Shown: positions 46,640 to 56,917, counted from the stretch's first letter. The stretch is 64,000 nucleotides of DNA from Chromohalobacter sp. 11-W (GCF_029889905.1 NZ_JARANZ010000005.1:124001-188000), one strand, 5' to 3'. A program made the numbers and translations. Notes: generated by a model not told the origin, from the letters alone.

Positions 46640-47430
46640 ACGGCCACCTCCGCTTTGATATGCGGATGCGGATCATAATCTTCGATGGCGATATCATCGA
46701 AGGTGAAATCGAACACATCCGTGATCTCAGGGTTGAGCACCAGGCGCGGACGCGGACGCGGCGCGCGACTCAATTGAAGGTGCGCCTGGTCAAGATGATT
46801 GAGGTAGAGATGTGCATCGCCCAGGGTATGAATGAATTCGCCCGGCGCCAAGTCACATGCTTGCGCGATCATGTGCGTGAGTAGCGCGTAGCTGGCGATA
46901 TTGAATGGCACCCCAAGGAAGATATCGGCGCTGCGCTGGTACAGTTGGCACGACAGCCGACCATCGGCGACATAGAACTGAAACAAGGCATGGCACGGCG
47001 GCAACGCCATGTCATCGACCAGCGCGGGATTCCAGGCGGAGACGATCAGCCGGCGCGAATCGGGGTTACGTTTGATTTGCTCGACGACATTGGCGATCTG
47101 ATCGACATGCCCGCCATCCGGCCGCGGCCAACTGCGCCACTGGTAGCCGTAAACCGGCCCCAGGTCGCCGTTCTCGTCGGCCCATTCGTCCCAGATACGG
47201 ACCCGGTTTTCCTTGAGGTAGGCGATGTTGGTGTCACCACGCAAGAACCACAGCAGCTCATGGATGATGGAGCGCAAATGGAGTTTTTTGGTGGTTACCA
47301 GCGGGAAGCCGTCGGCCAAGTCGAAGCGCATCTGATGACCGAAAACGCTGCGCGTCCCGGTCCCGGTGCGATCACTTTTTTCCACGCCATTGTCGAGCAC
47401 ATGGCGCATCAAATCGAGATAAGGCTGCAT
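46636..47430 (-). CDS. thyA: Thymidylate synthase
   Basis: A 264-residue folate-dependent enzyme that methylates dUMP to d[23 protein letters not shown] and [19 protein letters not shown] are at the N terminus, the catalytic Cys is in [16 protein letters not shown], and [20 protein letters not shown] and HLYLNHLDQ follow. The sequence length equals E. coli ThyA. It follows lgt on the same strand and overlaps folA. Confidence 0.98.
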   Translation of the reverse strand: MQPYLDLMRHVLDNGVEKSDRTGTGTRSVFGHQMRFDLADGFPLVTTKKLHLRSIIHELLWFLRGDTNIAYLKENRVRIWDEWADENGDLGPVYGYQWRSWPRPDGGHVDQIANVVEQIKRNPDSRRLIVSAWNPALVDDMALPPCHALFQFYVADGRLSCQLYQRSADIFLGVPFNIASYALLTHMIAQACDLAPGEFIHTLGDAHLYLNHLDQAHLQLSRAPRPRPRLVLNPEITDVFDFTFDDIAIEDYDPHPHIKAEVAV

Positions 47431-47493
47431 GTCATCCGAACGTTGAACGATGAAGGCGCGGCATTGCCACGCCGGAATTGGACGCCTGGCCGC

Positions 47494-48300
47494 TCACGCT
47501 GACGGCGACGCTTCACGCGCGTCGTCGACCGACTGCCGACGCGACCAGACAATCAAGGCGATGCCGGCCAAGGCCATGGGGACGGTCAACAATTGGCCCA
47601 TCGTCAGCCAGCCGAAGGCGATGAAACCTAACTGGGGGTCGGGCTGACGCACGAACTCGACCGAGAAGCGAAACACCGCGTAAAGCAACAAAAACAGGCC
47701 AGATATCATACCACGCCGACGCGGCCGACTAGAGACCCACCACAGCACGACGAACATCACCACGCCTTCCAGCGCGAACTCATAAAGCGGCGAGGGATGA
47801 CGCCCCTCAGGCCCCAGGCCGGGGTACACCAGCGCCCAGGGCACGTCGGTCACACGCCCGGGTAATTCATGATTGATGAAGTTACCGATACGTCCGGCCC
47901 CCAGGCCGATCGGCACCATCGGCGCCACGAAATCGGTCAGTTGAAAAAACGCCAGGCGGTGCTTGCGCGCGAACAAGCCGGCGGCAATCAAGACACCGAC
48001 CAGGCCGCCGTGAAAGCTCATGCCGCCATCCCAGACCTGAAAGATCCATAATGGATCGGCCATCAGGCGCTCGAAGCCATAGAAGATCGCATACCCCACG
48101 CGTCCCCCGAGAACGACCCCTAGCGCCCCATAGAACAGCAAGTCACCGATATCATCGGGCTTGAGGCCGATGCGGGCGGCGCGCTTGCGCCCCAGCCACC
48201 AGGCTCCCACGAAACCAATGACATACATCAGCCCGTACCAATGCACCTTGAGGGGACCCAAGGCGATGGCGATGGGGTCGATATCGGGGTAACTGAGCAT
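47494..48300 (-). CDS. lgt: Prolipoprotein diacylglyceryl transferase
   Basis: A 268-residue inner-membrane enzyme that adds diacylglycerol to the lipobox Cys of prolipoproteins. The start at 48300 (MLSYPDIDPIAIALGPLKVH) has an AAGGAG site; an ATG 15 bases upstream is possible. WYGLMYVIGFVGAWWLG opens the first helices, GGMSFHGGLVGVLIA carries the catalytic His, and GRIGNFINHELPGRVTD is the Lgt signature. It is followed by thyA and folA on the same strand. Confidence 0.97.
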   Translation of the reverse strand: MLSYPDIDPIAIALGPLKVHWYGLMYVIGFVGAWWLGRKRAARIGLKPDDIGDLLFYGALGVVLGGRVGYAIFYGFERLMADPLWIFQVWDGGMSFHGGLVGVLIAAGLFARKHRLAFFQLTDFVAPMVPIGLGAGRIGNFINHELPGRVTDVPWALVYPGLGPEGRHPSPLYEFALEGVVMFVVLWWVSSRPRRRGMISGLFLLLYAVFRFSVEFVRQPDPQLGFIAFGWLTMGQLLTVPMALAGIALIVWSRRQSVDDAREASPSA

Positions 48301-48385
48301 GCGTACTCCTTGCATACGTTCTGGTCGGCGTGGGCCCGACACCTTACGACAGCCGCTGCCGGGCGGCAACGACGCACAGCATCGG

Positions 48386-50440
48386 CTACGTCTCGGATGT
48401 CTCGCCTTTACCCACCCAACGGCGCACCATCGCGATCAGATCGCCAGGACGGTAAGGCTTGGCCAGGCAGTCATCCATGCCCGCCTGCAGAAAGGCTTCT
48501 CGACTGGATTGCGTGACATTGGCGGTCAACGCCACTAGCACGCTGGCATGCCGCCTCGCCAGTCGGCGTTCCAACCGACGCCAGCGACGGCTGGTTTCCA
48601 TACCGTCGAGGGTCGGCATGTAGATGTCCATGAACACCAGATCGAACGCCTGACGCTCGGCCAGCGCCAGCGCCTCCTCGCCATTCGCAGCGGTCTCGAC
48701 ATGACAACCCTGGCGCTCGAGCACGCTACATGCCAATAGCGTATTGACGGGACCATCATCGACGATCAGCACCCGGGGACTCGTATCGCTTGGATGCGTA
48801 TCGGCCGCCGGCTTTTCCTCCGTCAAGGTGTCGAGCAATAGCATGGCGTCTTCCAGGCGCCGCCGCAGCGCCTCCCACTGCGACGGGGGATGCGGCGCCT
48901 CGGTCCCGGGAAGCGAGGTCAGCGTTTTAACAGAGGCCTCGAGCTCCTGGCGCAGGTGCGACAGATACCCCGTTTTGAGGCGCGCATCCTCGCGCGCCTG
49001 ATCACGGGCGAGTCGCAAGCGGTGCAAGGTTTCGCCGGCCTCGGTCTGATCGATCAACGCCCAGACGGAGTGATCACCATGCACGGCCAGGCATTCGAGG
49101 CGATATTCGCGCGCTGCCCCTCCCGCATCGGTGACCCGCACCCGGCGCCGTTGTTCATCGACGAGTCGCGGCTTCAACCACTCGGCCAGCAGAATGTCGC
49201 GCAACGCCTCAGGGCGCTCGCCAAGCAATCTTGCCAAGGTGGGATTTAGAGTGACGATGGCATCGCCTTCGGTCAGCAAGGCCGGTAGTTGCAAGGCGTT
49301 GAGCCACGCCGGCATATCCCACGCATCGTTCGATGCAGGAGTGCCCAATTGCGGCTCGAGACGCGTCAATAGCGCATTCAAGGTGGCCGGCGAGACGGCG
49401 GTGGTGTCCGGCGCATCGTCTTGCGAGCGAGGAAGCCATCCGGCGAGCCTGCCCAGCGCGGCCTGCCAAGCGTCCTCCTCGCGCTGCAACCGCCAGTAGA
49501 GCACGGTCACGAAGCCCGCGAAGATCAGCACATTGCCGAGAATCAAGCCGATACTCAACCATGGCAGTGCCTTCTGCCAGGCACTGTTGTCGGGTAGGCT
49601 CAGGCGACTCACCAGCCGCCAACCGGTGCCGGGGAGCGTGTCCCAGATCAACGCCCGGCGCCCTTCCTCCAGCCACTGCATCCCATACCGCCCCGCGGCG
49701 TCCGGCAACACGCGGGAAACATCATCGCGCATCAAGGCATTCCCGCCACCGTCGACCAGCCAGTGCTTCCCCGTGTTGCCCGTCTCATCGCGAATCAAAC
49801 GCTTCAACCGTGGCAGGGAGATTTCCATACCCACCCGCGCAAGGTAACGCTCGTTCCACACGACATCGCGAGTAGCGACCAAGCGTCCCGGTGGCGCTTG
49901 CGCTCCAGTCCACCAGGTGACGTTTTCCGTATCGTCAGAGACGCGTTCTCGCTGATAAGGAGGGAGATCGTCGTCGATGCCGTCCAACGGCTCGGGGACG
50001 CTGAAATCGCGCATACCCACCGGCAAGACGAAGAGGCGGGTGACCAAGGCATCCATGCCGTCATAGTCATCGAGCAGCCTCGTCAGAAGCCGCTGGGTAT
50101 CGTCGTGCGACAGCACGGCCGGCAGCACCGGAGAAACGTTCGGGGAGGTCGAGGTATTCTCGTCCATCGACTGAAGAATGCGCCGCGAGCCACGCGCAAG
50201 CATCACAAGATGCTGCTGCTGGGCGGTCAAGCGTGCATCCAGCTGGCGTGCGTAGACACTATGCGAGGCCTGCAGACGCGCCAGCGCATTTTCCGATTCA
50301 CGACGATCGCTCGCCTGCCAAATCAACGCTCCGGCGCCCAGGCACACCAACGTGAAGCCTATTTCGGCCAGCAACAACGGCCACAGCAACGCTTTCCAGC
50401 GCGAACGATGGGGGCTCGAAGGAGTCGCGGCTTTGTGCAT
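48386..50440 (-). CDS. Membrane sensor with receiver domain but no histidine-kinase ATPase domain
   Basis: A 684-residue protein. Transmembrane helices lie at about 18-42 and 292-316; the part between is a periplasmic sensor (Cache-like). Residues about 375-470 resemble a PAS domain. A short helical part with KTGYLSHLRQELEA (489-502, His495) sits where a kinase dimerisation domain should be. No HATPase motifs (N, G1, F, G2 boxes) are present. Residues 555-680 form a complete receiver domain with Asp561/562, the phospho-acceptor Asp605 in VFMDIYMP, Thr in ALTAN and Lys in LAKPYRPGD. It looks like a BarA-type hybrid that lost its catalytic domain and must be phosphorylated by another kinase. 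Confidence 0.82.
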   Translation of the reverse strand: MHKAATPSSPHRSRWKALLWPLLLAEIGFTLVCLGAGALIWQASDRRESENALARLQASHSVYARQLDARLTAQQQHLVMLARGSRRILQSMDENTSTSPNVSPVLPAVLSHDDTQRLLTRLLDDYDGMDALVTRLFVLPVGMRDFSVPEPLDGIDDDLPPYQRERVSDDTENVTWWTGAQAPPGRLVATRDVVWNERYLARVGMEISLPRLKRLIRDETGNTGKHWLVDGGGNALMRDDVSRVLPDAAGRYGMQWLEEGRRALIWDTLPGTGWRLVSRLSLPDNSAWQKALPWLSIGLILGNVLIFAGFVTVLYWRLQREEDAWQAALGRLAGWLPRSQDDAPDTTAVSPATLNALLTRLEPQLGTPASNDAWDMPAWLNALQLPALLTEGDAIVTLNPTLARLLGERPEALRDILLAEWLKPRLVDEQRRRVRVTDAGGAAREYRLECLAVHGDHSVWALIDQTEAGETLHRLRLARDQAREDARLKTGYLSHLRQELEASVKTLTSLPGTEAPHPPSQWEALRRRLEDAMLLLDTLTEEKPAADTHPSDTSPRVLIVDDGPVNTLLACSVLERQGCHVETAANGEEALALAERQAFDLVFMDIYMPTLDGMETSRRWRRLERRLARRHASVLVALTANVTQSSREAFLQAGMDDCLAKPYRPGDLIAMVRRWVGKGETSET

Positions 50441-50591
50441 TCCCTACCCTGCTCGTAACGATGCAGCGAGTGTACGCGCTCGCTTACCGGCTGTCATGGC
50501 ACGTGCAGGCCTTGGCATGGCGCGCTACGCTGGCGCCATCATCTTCGCGATAGCGACGTCCACGAAAGCCCTTTGGCGAGAGAAATATGAC

Positions 50592-51374
50592 ATGTGTTTG
50601 ATCGTCTTCGACTGGCGCCCAGGCAGTGACACACCTCTGCGCTTGGCCGCCAACCGCGATGAGACTCACGCCCGCCCGACACAAGCGCTGGCCGCATGGC
50701 CGGACGCACCAACCCTGGTCGGCGGTCGTGATCTACGTGCCGGCGGCACGTGGTTAGCGGCATCGCAAACGGGACGCCTCGCGGCAGTGACCAATGTCCG
50801 CGATGCGTACGCTACAGCGCCGCCCTCACCACCCAGCCGAGGCGCCCTGCCTTACCAGGCGCTGACGCACGAAGCGCCGCTCGCCTGGCTCGAGACCCTC
50901 GCGGCGGGCGAGGCGCAGGCCTATGCCTGGTTCAATCTGCTCTATTGCGACGGCATCACGCTAGTGCACGTTCATCATGGCCCGGCAGGCACGTCGCTCG
51001 CTCGGGTTTCGCCCGGCGTGCATGGCCTTTCCAATGCCACCCTGGATACACCCTGGCCGAAAGTGATCCGCGCACGGGACGGCTTCGAGCGTGCACTGAC
51101 GCAGACCGCATGGCAGGCGCCCGCGCTGGACACGATGCACGATACTCGGTCGGCGCCGACAGCGGAGCTACCGGATACCGGCGTGGGCATGGAAATGGAA
51201 AACTTCCTGTCACCGATCTTCATTCGCGGGGAGCGCTACGGCACCCGCGCCACGACGCTCGTGGACTGGCAACCCACCGGCATCGAGCTGCAGGAATCGC
51301 GCTTCGGCCCGAACGGCGTAGCGCATGGCAGCTGCCGGCACTCACTCGCCTTGGCGGGCGCCCCTCAGTCCTGA
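50592..51374 (+). CDS. NRDE-family (TANGO2-like) protein
   Basis: A 260-residue protein beginning MCLIVFDWRPGSDTPLRLAA, with NRDE at residues 22-25 and WLAASQTGRLAAVTNVRD after it. Cys2, directly after Met1, is a conserved feature and could act as an N-terminal nucleophile. GVHGLSNATLDTPWPKV and FIRGERYGTRATTLV are further family blocks. The start at 50592 has a purine-rich site (GAGAGAAA); longer readings upstream overlap the sensor's promoter region. Eukaryotic TANGO2 is linked to heme and lipid handling; the bacterial role is unknown. Confidence 0.9.
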   Translation: MCLIVFDWRPGSDTPLRLAANRDETHARPTQALAAWPDAPTLVGGRDLRAGGTWLAASQTGRLAAVTNVRDAYATAPPSPPSRGALPYQALTHEAPLAWLETLAAGEAQAYAWFNLLYCDGITLVHVHHGPAGTSLARVSPGVHGLSNATLDTPWPKVIRARDGFERALTQTAWQAPALDTMHDTRSAPTAELPDTGVGMEMENFLSPIFIRGERYGTRATTLVDWQPTGIELQESRFGPNGVAHGSCRHSLALAGAPQS

Positions 51375-51419
51375 CGAGCCATTCTCACCCGGCCCAGCGG
51401 CAGTGCACTCCACCAGGAC

Positions 51420-53681
51420 TCAGTCGTCGGGGGGAAGTAAATGTGCCAGCTTCCATTCGCCCATACGCTGGCGTAGATGCGCCCGCACCGCCGCGGTGGT
51501 GGGCAACGCCAGCGTTTCGTCGAGCAGCGTCCGCGTGTCTGCAAGGGAAACACGCCGGATCGCCGCGCGCACGCGAGACAAGCTAGGGGCATTCATGGAG
51601 AGCGCCTCGAAGCCCATCCCCATCAGCAGCAAGGCACCAGCGGGGTCGCCGGCCAGCTCGCCGCATACCGAGGCTGGCACCTGCAAGCGTCGCGACTCGC
51701 TGGCGAGATGCGATAAGGCGCCCAGCACGGCTGGGTGGCAGGCATCGTAGAGGCTCGCCACGCGCGGATTGTTGCGATCCACCGCCAGAAGGTATTGGGT
51801 GAGATCGTTACTGCCCACCGAGAAGAAATCGACACGGGCGGCCAACGCATCGAGCTGATAAAGCGTTCCCGGCACCTCGATCATTACCCCGACCTGAGGG
51901 CGCGCCAGTTTGACACCCTCCTCGATCAGTTCCCGCTGGGCCCGGTCGATGAGCTTGAGCGCGGTATCGACTTCTTCGATGCTCGAGATCATCGGCAACA
52001 GGATGCAAAGATTGTCGAGCCCCACCGAGGCACGCAGCATGGCGCGCAACTGCACCATCAACACTTCCGGATGATCGAGCGTCACGCGGATTCCGCGCCA
52101 CCCCAAGAAGGGGTTGGCCTCGTCGATGGGAAAGTACGGCAGGTCCTTGTCGCCACCGATATCCAGCGTGCGCATCACCACCGGCAACGGCGCGAACCCC
52201 TCGAGCTGATCGTGGTAAAGCCGCGTTTGCTCCTGCTCGCTGGGGAAGCGCTCGTTCATCATGAAGGGCACTTCGGTGCGATAAAGGCCCACGCCACTGA
52301 CCCGTGACTTGAGCGACGCCACGGCCTCCACGGCGAGCCCGGTGTTGACCATCAAGGGCATGTGGTACCCGTCGGAGGTTTCGCTGGGGCGATCCTGCTC
52401 ATGTTCGAGGACCTCGCTAAGAGCCGTCTCCTCGGCGATCAAGGTCTCGTAATGATGCTCACGCTCGGCATCGGGACGCACGAACAGCCGACCGCGATGA
52501 CCGTCGAGAATCGCTCGAGCACCGTTGAGCCTCGGCAAGGGTAGATCGACCATCCCCAGCACGGTGGGAATGCCCATCGCACGCGCCAGAATAGCGACAT
52601 GCGAGGTACTCGAACCACGAATCGACACCAAGCCCACCAACTTGTCGCGTGGCACCTCACCCAACGATGCCGCACTCAATTCATCGCCAATCAGGATGGT
52701 CTGCTCGGGGAACGTATCCGGCGTGCGCGGGCTGTCTTCCTGCAGATGGGCGAGCACGCGACGTCCCAGATCGCGAATGTCGGCGGCTCGCTCGCGCAAG
52801 TAGTTGTCGTCGACACGCTCCAGATATTGCACATGACGCTTCACCACATCGGCTAGAGCACCGGGCGCCCACTGACCTTCGCGAATGCGCTTCTCGACCT
52901 CTTGACCCAGCGCCGCGTCGCCCAACATTTGCTGGTAGGCATCGAACAGGGCCACTTCCTGCGCCGAGATACGCTTGACCAAACGTGCCGCCGCGACGCC
53001 GATTTCCTTGCGAACATTAGCGATCGCTTCGTGCAGGCGGGTGATTTCAGCTTCGATGTCGGTAGGAATCAGGTCCGGCACGCTGTTGAGATCCGCCGGT
53101 GGCATCAGTACTACCAATTCCCCCACCGCCATGCCGGGCGACGCCGCGACGCCGGAGAACATCGCCTGGCCATCGGCTTGGGTCGGGCGGGTCAGCGTAC
53201 CCGTGGCCATGGCGTGCGCCAGCACACCGGCCAACTGCGCCGCCATGGTAATCAGGAACGCTTCCTCGCCTTCGTCGAAACGACGCATGGCCTGTTGCTG
53301 CACGACCAACACCCCGAGCATGCGGCGCTGATGAATGATCGGCACACCGAGAAAGCTCGAAAAGCGCTCCTCGCCAGTTTCGGCAAAGTAGCGGAAATAC
53401 GGATGCGACGGCGCGTCCTCAAGGTTGAGGGGTTCCTCGCGCTGACCGACCAGCCCGACCAGGCCCTCGCCCAGCGGCATGCTCACCTGCCCCACCGCCT
53501 GAGTACGCAGGCCCAGAGTATCCATGAGCACCAGGCAATCGCGCTCGGCATCGAACAGATAGACGGAGCACACATCGGTGCGCATCGCCTTGCGGATTCG
53601 GCGCACCATGGTCGCCAGCGCGGCTTCGAGACTACGCGCGCCGTTGACTTCTTGGATGATGCGTCGGAGAACGTCTAGCAT
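51420..53681 (-). CDS. ptsP: PEP-protein phosphotransferase of the nitrogen PTS (EI-Ntr)
   Basis: A 753-residue protein with an N-terminal GAF domain (about 1-160, DVCSVYLFDAERDCLVLMDT) followed by an Enzyme I body. The phosphorylated His is in GSSTSHVAILARAMGIPTVLG; the PEP-binding barrel shows LYRTEVPFMMNERFPSEQEQ, RTLDIGGDKDLPYF, and VDFFSVGSNDLTQYLLAVDR; Cys in SVCGELAGDP is the catalytic acid. It starts the PTS-Ntr relay that signals carbon/nitrogen state. It lies after rppH on the same strand, an order common in gammaproteobacteria. Confidence 0.97.
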   Translation of the reverse strand: MLDVLRRIIQEVNGARSLEAALATMVRRIRKAMRTDVCSVYLFDAERDCLVLMDTLGLRTQAVGQVSMPLGEGLVGLVGQREEPLNLEDAPSHPYFRYFAETGEERFSSFLGVPIIHQRRMLGVLVVQQQAMRRFDEGEEAFLITMAAQLAGVLAHAMATGTLTRPTQADGQAMFSGVAASPGMAVGELVVLMPPADLNSVPDLIPTDIEAEITRLHEAIANVRKEIGVAAARLVKRISAQEVALFDAYQQMLGDAALGQEVEKRIREGQWAPGALADVVKRHVQYLERVDDNYLRERAADIRDLGRRVLAHLQEDSPRTPDTFPEQTILIGDELSAASLGEVPRDKLVGLVSIRGSSTSHVAILARAMGIPTVLGMVDLPLPRLNGARAILDGHRGRLFVRPDAEREHHYETLIAEETALSEVLEHEQDRPSETSDGYHMPLMVNTGLAVEAVASLKSRVSGVGLYRTEVPFMMNERFPSEQEQTRLYHDQLEGFAPLPVVMRTLDIGGDKDLPYFPIDEANPFLGWRGIRVTLDHPEVLMVQLRAMLRASVGLDNLCILLPMISSIEEVDTALKLIDRAQRELIEEGVKLARPQVGVMIEVPGTLYQLDALAARVDFFSVGSNDLTQYLLAVDRNNPRVASLYDACHPAVLGALSHLASESRRLQVPASVCGELAGDPAGALLLMGMGFEALSMNAPSLSRVRAAIRRVSLADTRTLLDETLALPTTAAVRAHLRQRMGEWKLAHLLPPDD

Positions 53682-53788
53682 GAGCGTTTCTTCTTGTTGT
53701 CGTCACGACGTGCGTGCGACGGTTGATCTGAGGCGAACGTGGCGCGTACCGACAAGCTGGGACGCATAGGCAAGAGACGCACCTGCGG

Positions 53789-54286
53789 CTAGCATGGCCC
53801 CTCTTCGTTCGCCAAGCGATGAACGCGCGGCGCCAGTTCCCGCAAGGCGCGGCGGTAGACTTCACGCTTGAAAGGCACGACCTGCCCTAGCGGATACCAG
53901 TAACTCACCCAGCGCCAGCCATCGAACTCCGGCTTGGGCGTGGAATCCACGCAAACTCGGCTATCCCGGCACCGAATCTTGAGCAGGAACCACTTCTGTT
54001 TCTGGCCGATACATACCGGCCTCGAATGCGTTCTCACCATGCGTCGTGGGAGACGGTAGCGCAGCCATCCGCGCGTACAGGCCAGGATCTCGACATCCTC
54101 CGGCGTCAAGCCGATCTCTTCCTCGAGCTCCCGATATAATGCCTGTTCCGGTGTCTCATGCGCCTTGATTCCTCCTTGCGGAAATTGCCACGCATTCTGT
54201 CCCACACGACGCGCCCAGAGCAGCTGTCCACTGCGGTTGGCAATGATGATGCCAACGTTGGGCCTGAAGCCGTCAGCGTCGATCAC
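53789..54286 (-). CDS. rppH: RNA pyrophosphohydrolase
   Basis: A 165-residue Nudix enzyme that removes pyrophosphate from mRNA 5' ends and so starts decay. I choose the GTG at 54286, because TAAGG lies eight bases before it and the protein then begins [20 protein letters not shown] like its family; an ATG six bases upstream is too close to that site. [20 protein letters not shown] and ELEEEIGL form the Nudix box. It precedes ptsP on the same strand. Confidence 0.95.
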   Translation of the reverse strand: MIDADGFRPNVGIIIANRSGQLLWARRVGQNAWQFPQGGIKAHETPEQALYRELEEEIGLTPEDVEILACTRGWLRYRLPRRMVRTHSRPVCIGQKQKWFLLKIRCRDSRVCVDSTPKPEFDGWRWVSYWYPLGQVVPFKREVYRRALRELAPRVHRLANEEGPC

Positions 54287-54451
54287 GGACATCACCTTAA
54301 TGAATATTCGTTGAGGCCATTCTTCCACAAAGCCAGAAAGCGCATCAATACGCCTTGTGGTGGGCAACATTCAGTAACTCTGCGATAATCCATCTCCTTT
54401 TACGCCGCACGCAATCTTCCTGTTCACCCAGCACGATGCAAGGAGTCCTCC

Positions 54452-55108
54452 TTGAGCCTGGCGATCTTCGATCTCGACAATACCCTACTGGACCTCGACA
54501 GCGACCATGCCTGGGGCGAGTTCCTCATCGAGCAAGGCGCCGTCGACGCGACGACCTATCGCGACGCCAACGAGCGCTTCTACCAAGAGTACCAGAGCGG
54601 CGATCTCGACATCATGGCGTACCTGGCCCTGGCACTACAGCCATTAGCCGAGAACACGCCGGAGCAACTGGCCGCTTGGCATCAACAGTTCATGGCCAGC
54701 AAGATCGAGCCGCACATCCTGACGCGCGGAGAAGAACTGCTGGCACGCCATCGCGCCAAAGGCAATCGGCTATTGATCATCACCGCTACCAACCGCTTCA
54801 TCACCGGCCCCATCGCCGAACGCCTGGGCGTGGATGACCTGATCGCCGTCGAGCCCGAGATCGATGCCGGCCGCTACACAGGTCGCGTGGTGGGCACCCC
54901 GAGTTTCCGCGAAGGCAAGGTGACGCGCCTGGACACCTGGCTCGCCGAGGAAGACGTCACCCTCGACGGCGCCTGGTTCTACAGCGACTCGCACAACGAC
55001 CTGCCTCTCCTCGAGCGCGTCGATCACCCCGTCGCCGTCGATCCCGACGATGCCCTGCGTGAGGCCGCCGAGCAACGCGGCTGGCGCATCATCAGCCTGC
55101 GTGATTGA
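54452..55108 (+). CDS. HAD-superfamily phosphatase, subfamily IB
   Basis: A 218-residue SerB-like hydrolase that starts with TTG behind an AAGGAG site. The nucleophile motif is AIFDLDNTLLDLDSDHAWGE (Asp residues 7 and 9), motif II is LLIITATNRFI, and motif IV is FYSDSHNDLPLLE. The segment FREGKVTRLDTWL supplies the motif III Lys. Family members act on phosphoserine-like or histidinol-phosphate substrates; the substrate here is open. It is divergent from rppH. Confidence 0.88.
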   Translation: MSLAIFDLDNTLLDLDSDHAWGEFLIEQGAVDATTYRDANERFYQEYQSGDLDIMAYLALALQPLAENTPEQLAAWHQQFMASKIEPHILTRGEELLARHRAKGNRLLIITATNRFITGPIAERLGVDDLIAVEPEIDAGRYTGRVVGTPSFREGKVTRLDTWLAEEDVTLDGAWFYSDSHNDLPLLERVDHPVAVDPDDALREAAEQRGWRIISLRD

Positions 55109-55145
55109 GAATGCCTCGACCCAGCAGCATATACAAAGGACGCCA

Positions 55146-55225
55146 AAGGGATCCCTTATGGCTTTGTCACTAGTCATAATGTCGGGCTTGGGGAGGCAGT
55201 ATTTCCGCGTCAAAAGCGTTATAAT
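55146..55225 (+). promoter_or_regulatory. Palindrome and -10 element upstream of mqo
   Basis: AAGGGATCCCTT (55146-55157) is a perfect 12-bp palindrome, and TATAAT (55220-55225) is a consensus -10 about 84 bases before the mqo start. No good -35 is at the normal spacing, so activator help may be needed. The palindrome could be an operator or chance. Confidence 0.4.
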
Positions 55226-55308
55226 GCAACGCAGAATTCCATCGCGCCGGTCGCAGTTCGAGATGCCGTTCGCCGGCTGACCGACGCACCTTCTCAAGGG
55301 CTATGTGA

Positions 55309-56835
55309 ATGGTTGGCACGCATATGGATGAGTCAGTAGACATCGTACTCGTGGGTGCAGGCGTTATGAGCGCCACGCTCGCGACACTGCTTCACGAGCT
55401 GGAGCCGGAGGCACGCATCGAGATCATCGAGCGCCTCGACACCACTGCCAGCGAAAGTTCGTTTGCCTGGAACAACGCCGGTACCGGCCACGCCGGCTTG
55501 TGCGAACTCAACTATACGCCCCGCGCCGAGGACGGCTCGATCGTTCTCGACAAGGCCATCCACACTAATACCCTGTTCGAGGAATCCAAACAGCTATGGA
55601 GCTACTTGGTCGAAAAGGGCAACCTCGGCGATCCGGCACGCTTCGTGCACCCAGTACCGCACATGAGCTTCGTGCGCGGCGCAGACGACGTCCGCTTCCT
55701 ACGCGATCGCTACCATGCCATGCGCGAACATCCGTGTTTCGAGGGAATGGAATACACTGAGGAGCGCAGTGTCATCGGCCAATGGGCGCCGCTGTTGCTG
55801 GATGGACGCGAGGGCGACGAACCGTTGGCCGCGACGCGCGTCGCCGGCGGTACCGATGTCGACTTCGGCGCCTTGACTCGCCAGCTCCTCGCCCGCCTCG
55901 AGGAAGAGCCCGACGAGCAGGTACGCATCACCACGGGTCAGACGGTCGAGGACCTGGACCGCAACGACGATGGCAGTTGGACCCTCAAGGTCGCAGGCAA
56001 CGACAACACCACGCGCACCCTGCGGGCACGCTTCGTGTTCCTGGGCGCCGGCGGTGCCTCACTGCATCTGCTGCAGAAAAGCGGCATTCCCGAAGGCAAG
56101 GGCTACGCAGGTTTCCCGGTCAGCGGCCAGTGGCTGCGTTGCGACAAGCCTGAAATCGTTTCCCGGCACCATGCCAAGGTCTACAGCAAGGCTCCCATCG
56201 GCGCGCCGCCGATGTCGGTGCCTCACCTGGACACGCGCAATGTCGACGGCACGCCCTCGCTCTTGTTCGGCCCCTTTGCCGGCTTCACCACCAAGTTCCT
56301 GAAGACCGGCTCGGTGTTGGATCTAGTCAAGTCCGTGCGCTCGTCAAACCTGAGCTCGATGCTCTCGGTCGCGCGCGATAACTTCAGCCTGGTCAAGTAC
56401 CTTCTCGACCAGGTACGGCTCTCCCATGAGCAGCGCGTCGATGAGCTGCGCGCCTTCTACCCCACGGCGAAGAGCGAAGACTGGCGCCTCGAGGTTGCCG
56501 GCCAACGCGTCCAGGTCATCAAGAAGGACCCGGAAAAAGGCGGCGTGCTGCAATTCGGCACCGAGGTCGTTGCCGCCAGCGACGGGTCGCTCGCGGCGCT
56601 GCTCGGCGCCTCGCCGGGCGCCTCCACGGCCACCTCGATCATGATCAATCTCGTCGAACAGTGCTTCCCCGAGAAATTTGCCAGCGATGCCTGGCAGCAG
56701 CGCCTACATGAGCTCGTCCCCGCGCGCGCCGACACATTGGCCGATCACGGCGAGCTGCTGCGCAAAGTGCGTCACCGCACGCACACCACGCTCAAGCTCG
56801 CCGATGCACAGCCCGCACCAGCGCCGGTGGCATAA
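55309..56835 (+). CDS. mqo: Malate:quinone oxidoreductase
   Basis: A 508-residue FAD enzyme of the inner-membrane face that oxidises malate to oxaloacetate and passes electrons to quinone. The FAD loop is DIVLVGAGVMSATLATLLHE; SSFAWNNAGTGHAGLCELNY and FVHPVPHMSFV are Mqo blocks, and KGYAGFPVSGQWLRC and GASPGASTATSIMINLVEQC follow. An AAGGG site precedes the ATG at 55309; a second ATG lies 15 bases later. It has its own terminator. It can replace or complement malate dehydrogenase in the TCA cycle. Confidence 0.97.
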   Translation: MVGTHMDESVDIVLVGAGVMSATLATLLHELEPEARIEIIERLDTTASESSFAWNNAGTGHAGLCELNYTPRAEDGSIVLDKAIHTNTLFEESKQLWSYLVEKGNLGDPARFVHPVPHMSFVRGADDVRFLRDRYHAMREHPCFEGMEYTEERSVIGQWAPLLLDGREGDEPLAATRVAGGTDVDFGALTRQLLARLEEEPDEQVRITTGQTVEDLDRNDDGSWTLKVAGNDNTTRTLRARFVFLGAGGASLHLLQKSGIPEGKGYAGFPVSGQWLRCDKPEIVSRHHAKVYSKAPIGAPPMSVPHLDTRNVDGTPSLLFGPFAGFTTKFLKTGSVLDLVKSVRSSNLSSMLSVARDNFSLVKYLLDQVRLSHEQRVDELRAFYPTAKSEDWRLEVAGQRVQVIKKDPEKGGVLQFGTEVVAASDGSLAALLGASPGASTATSIMINLVEQCFPEKFASDAWQQRLHELVPARADTLADHGELLRKVRHRTHTTLKLADAQPAPAPVA

Positions 56836-56853
56836 AAAATATGGCCCCGCATA

Positions 56854-56887
56854 AAAAGCGCCTCGATCGATAGATCGAGGCGCTTTT
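56854..56887. terminator. Bidirectional intrinsic terminator between mqo and pgpA
   Basis: AAAAGCGCCTCGATC (56854-56868) and GATCGAGGCGCTTTT (56873-56887) form a perfect 15-bp stem with a four-base loop and A/T ends on both sides, between two convergent genes. Confidence 0.95.
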
Positions 56888-56917
56888 AGTAGCACAGCCA
56901 AATAGTCTGTAGAAGCG

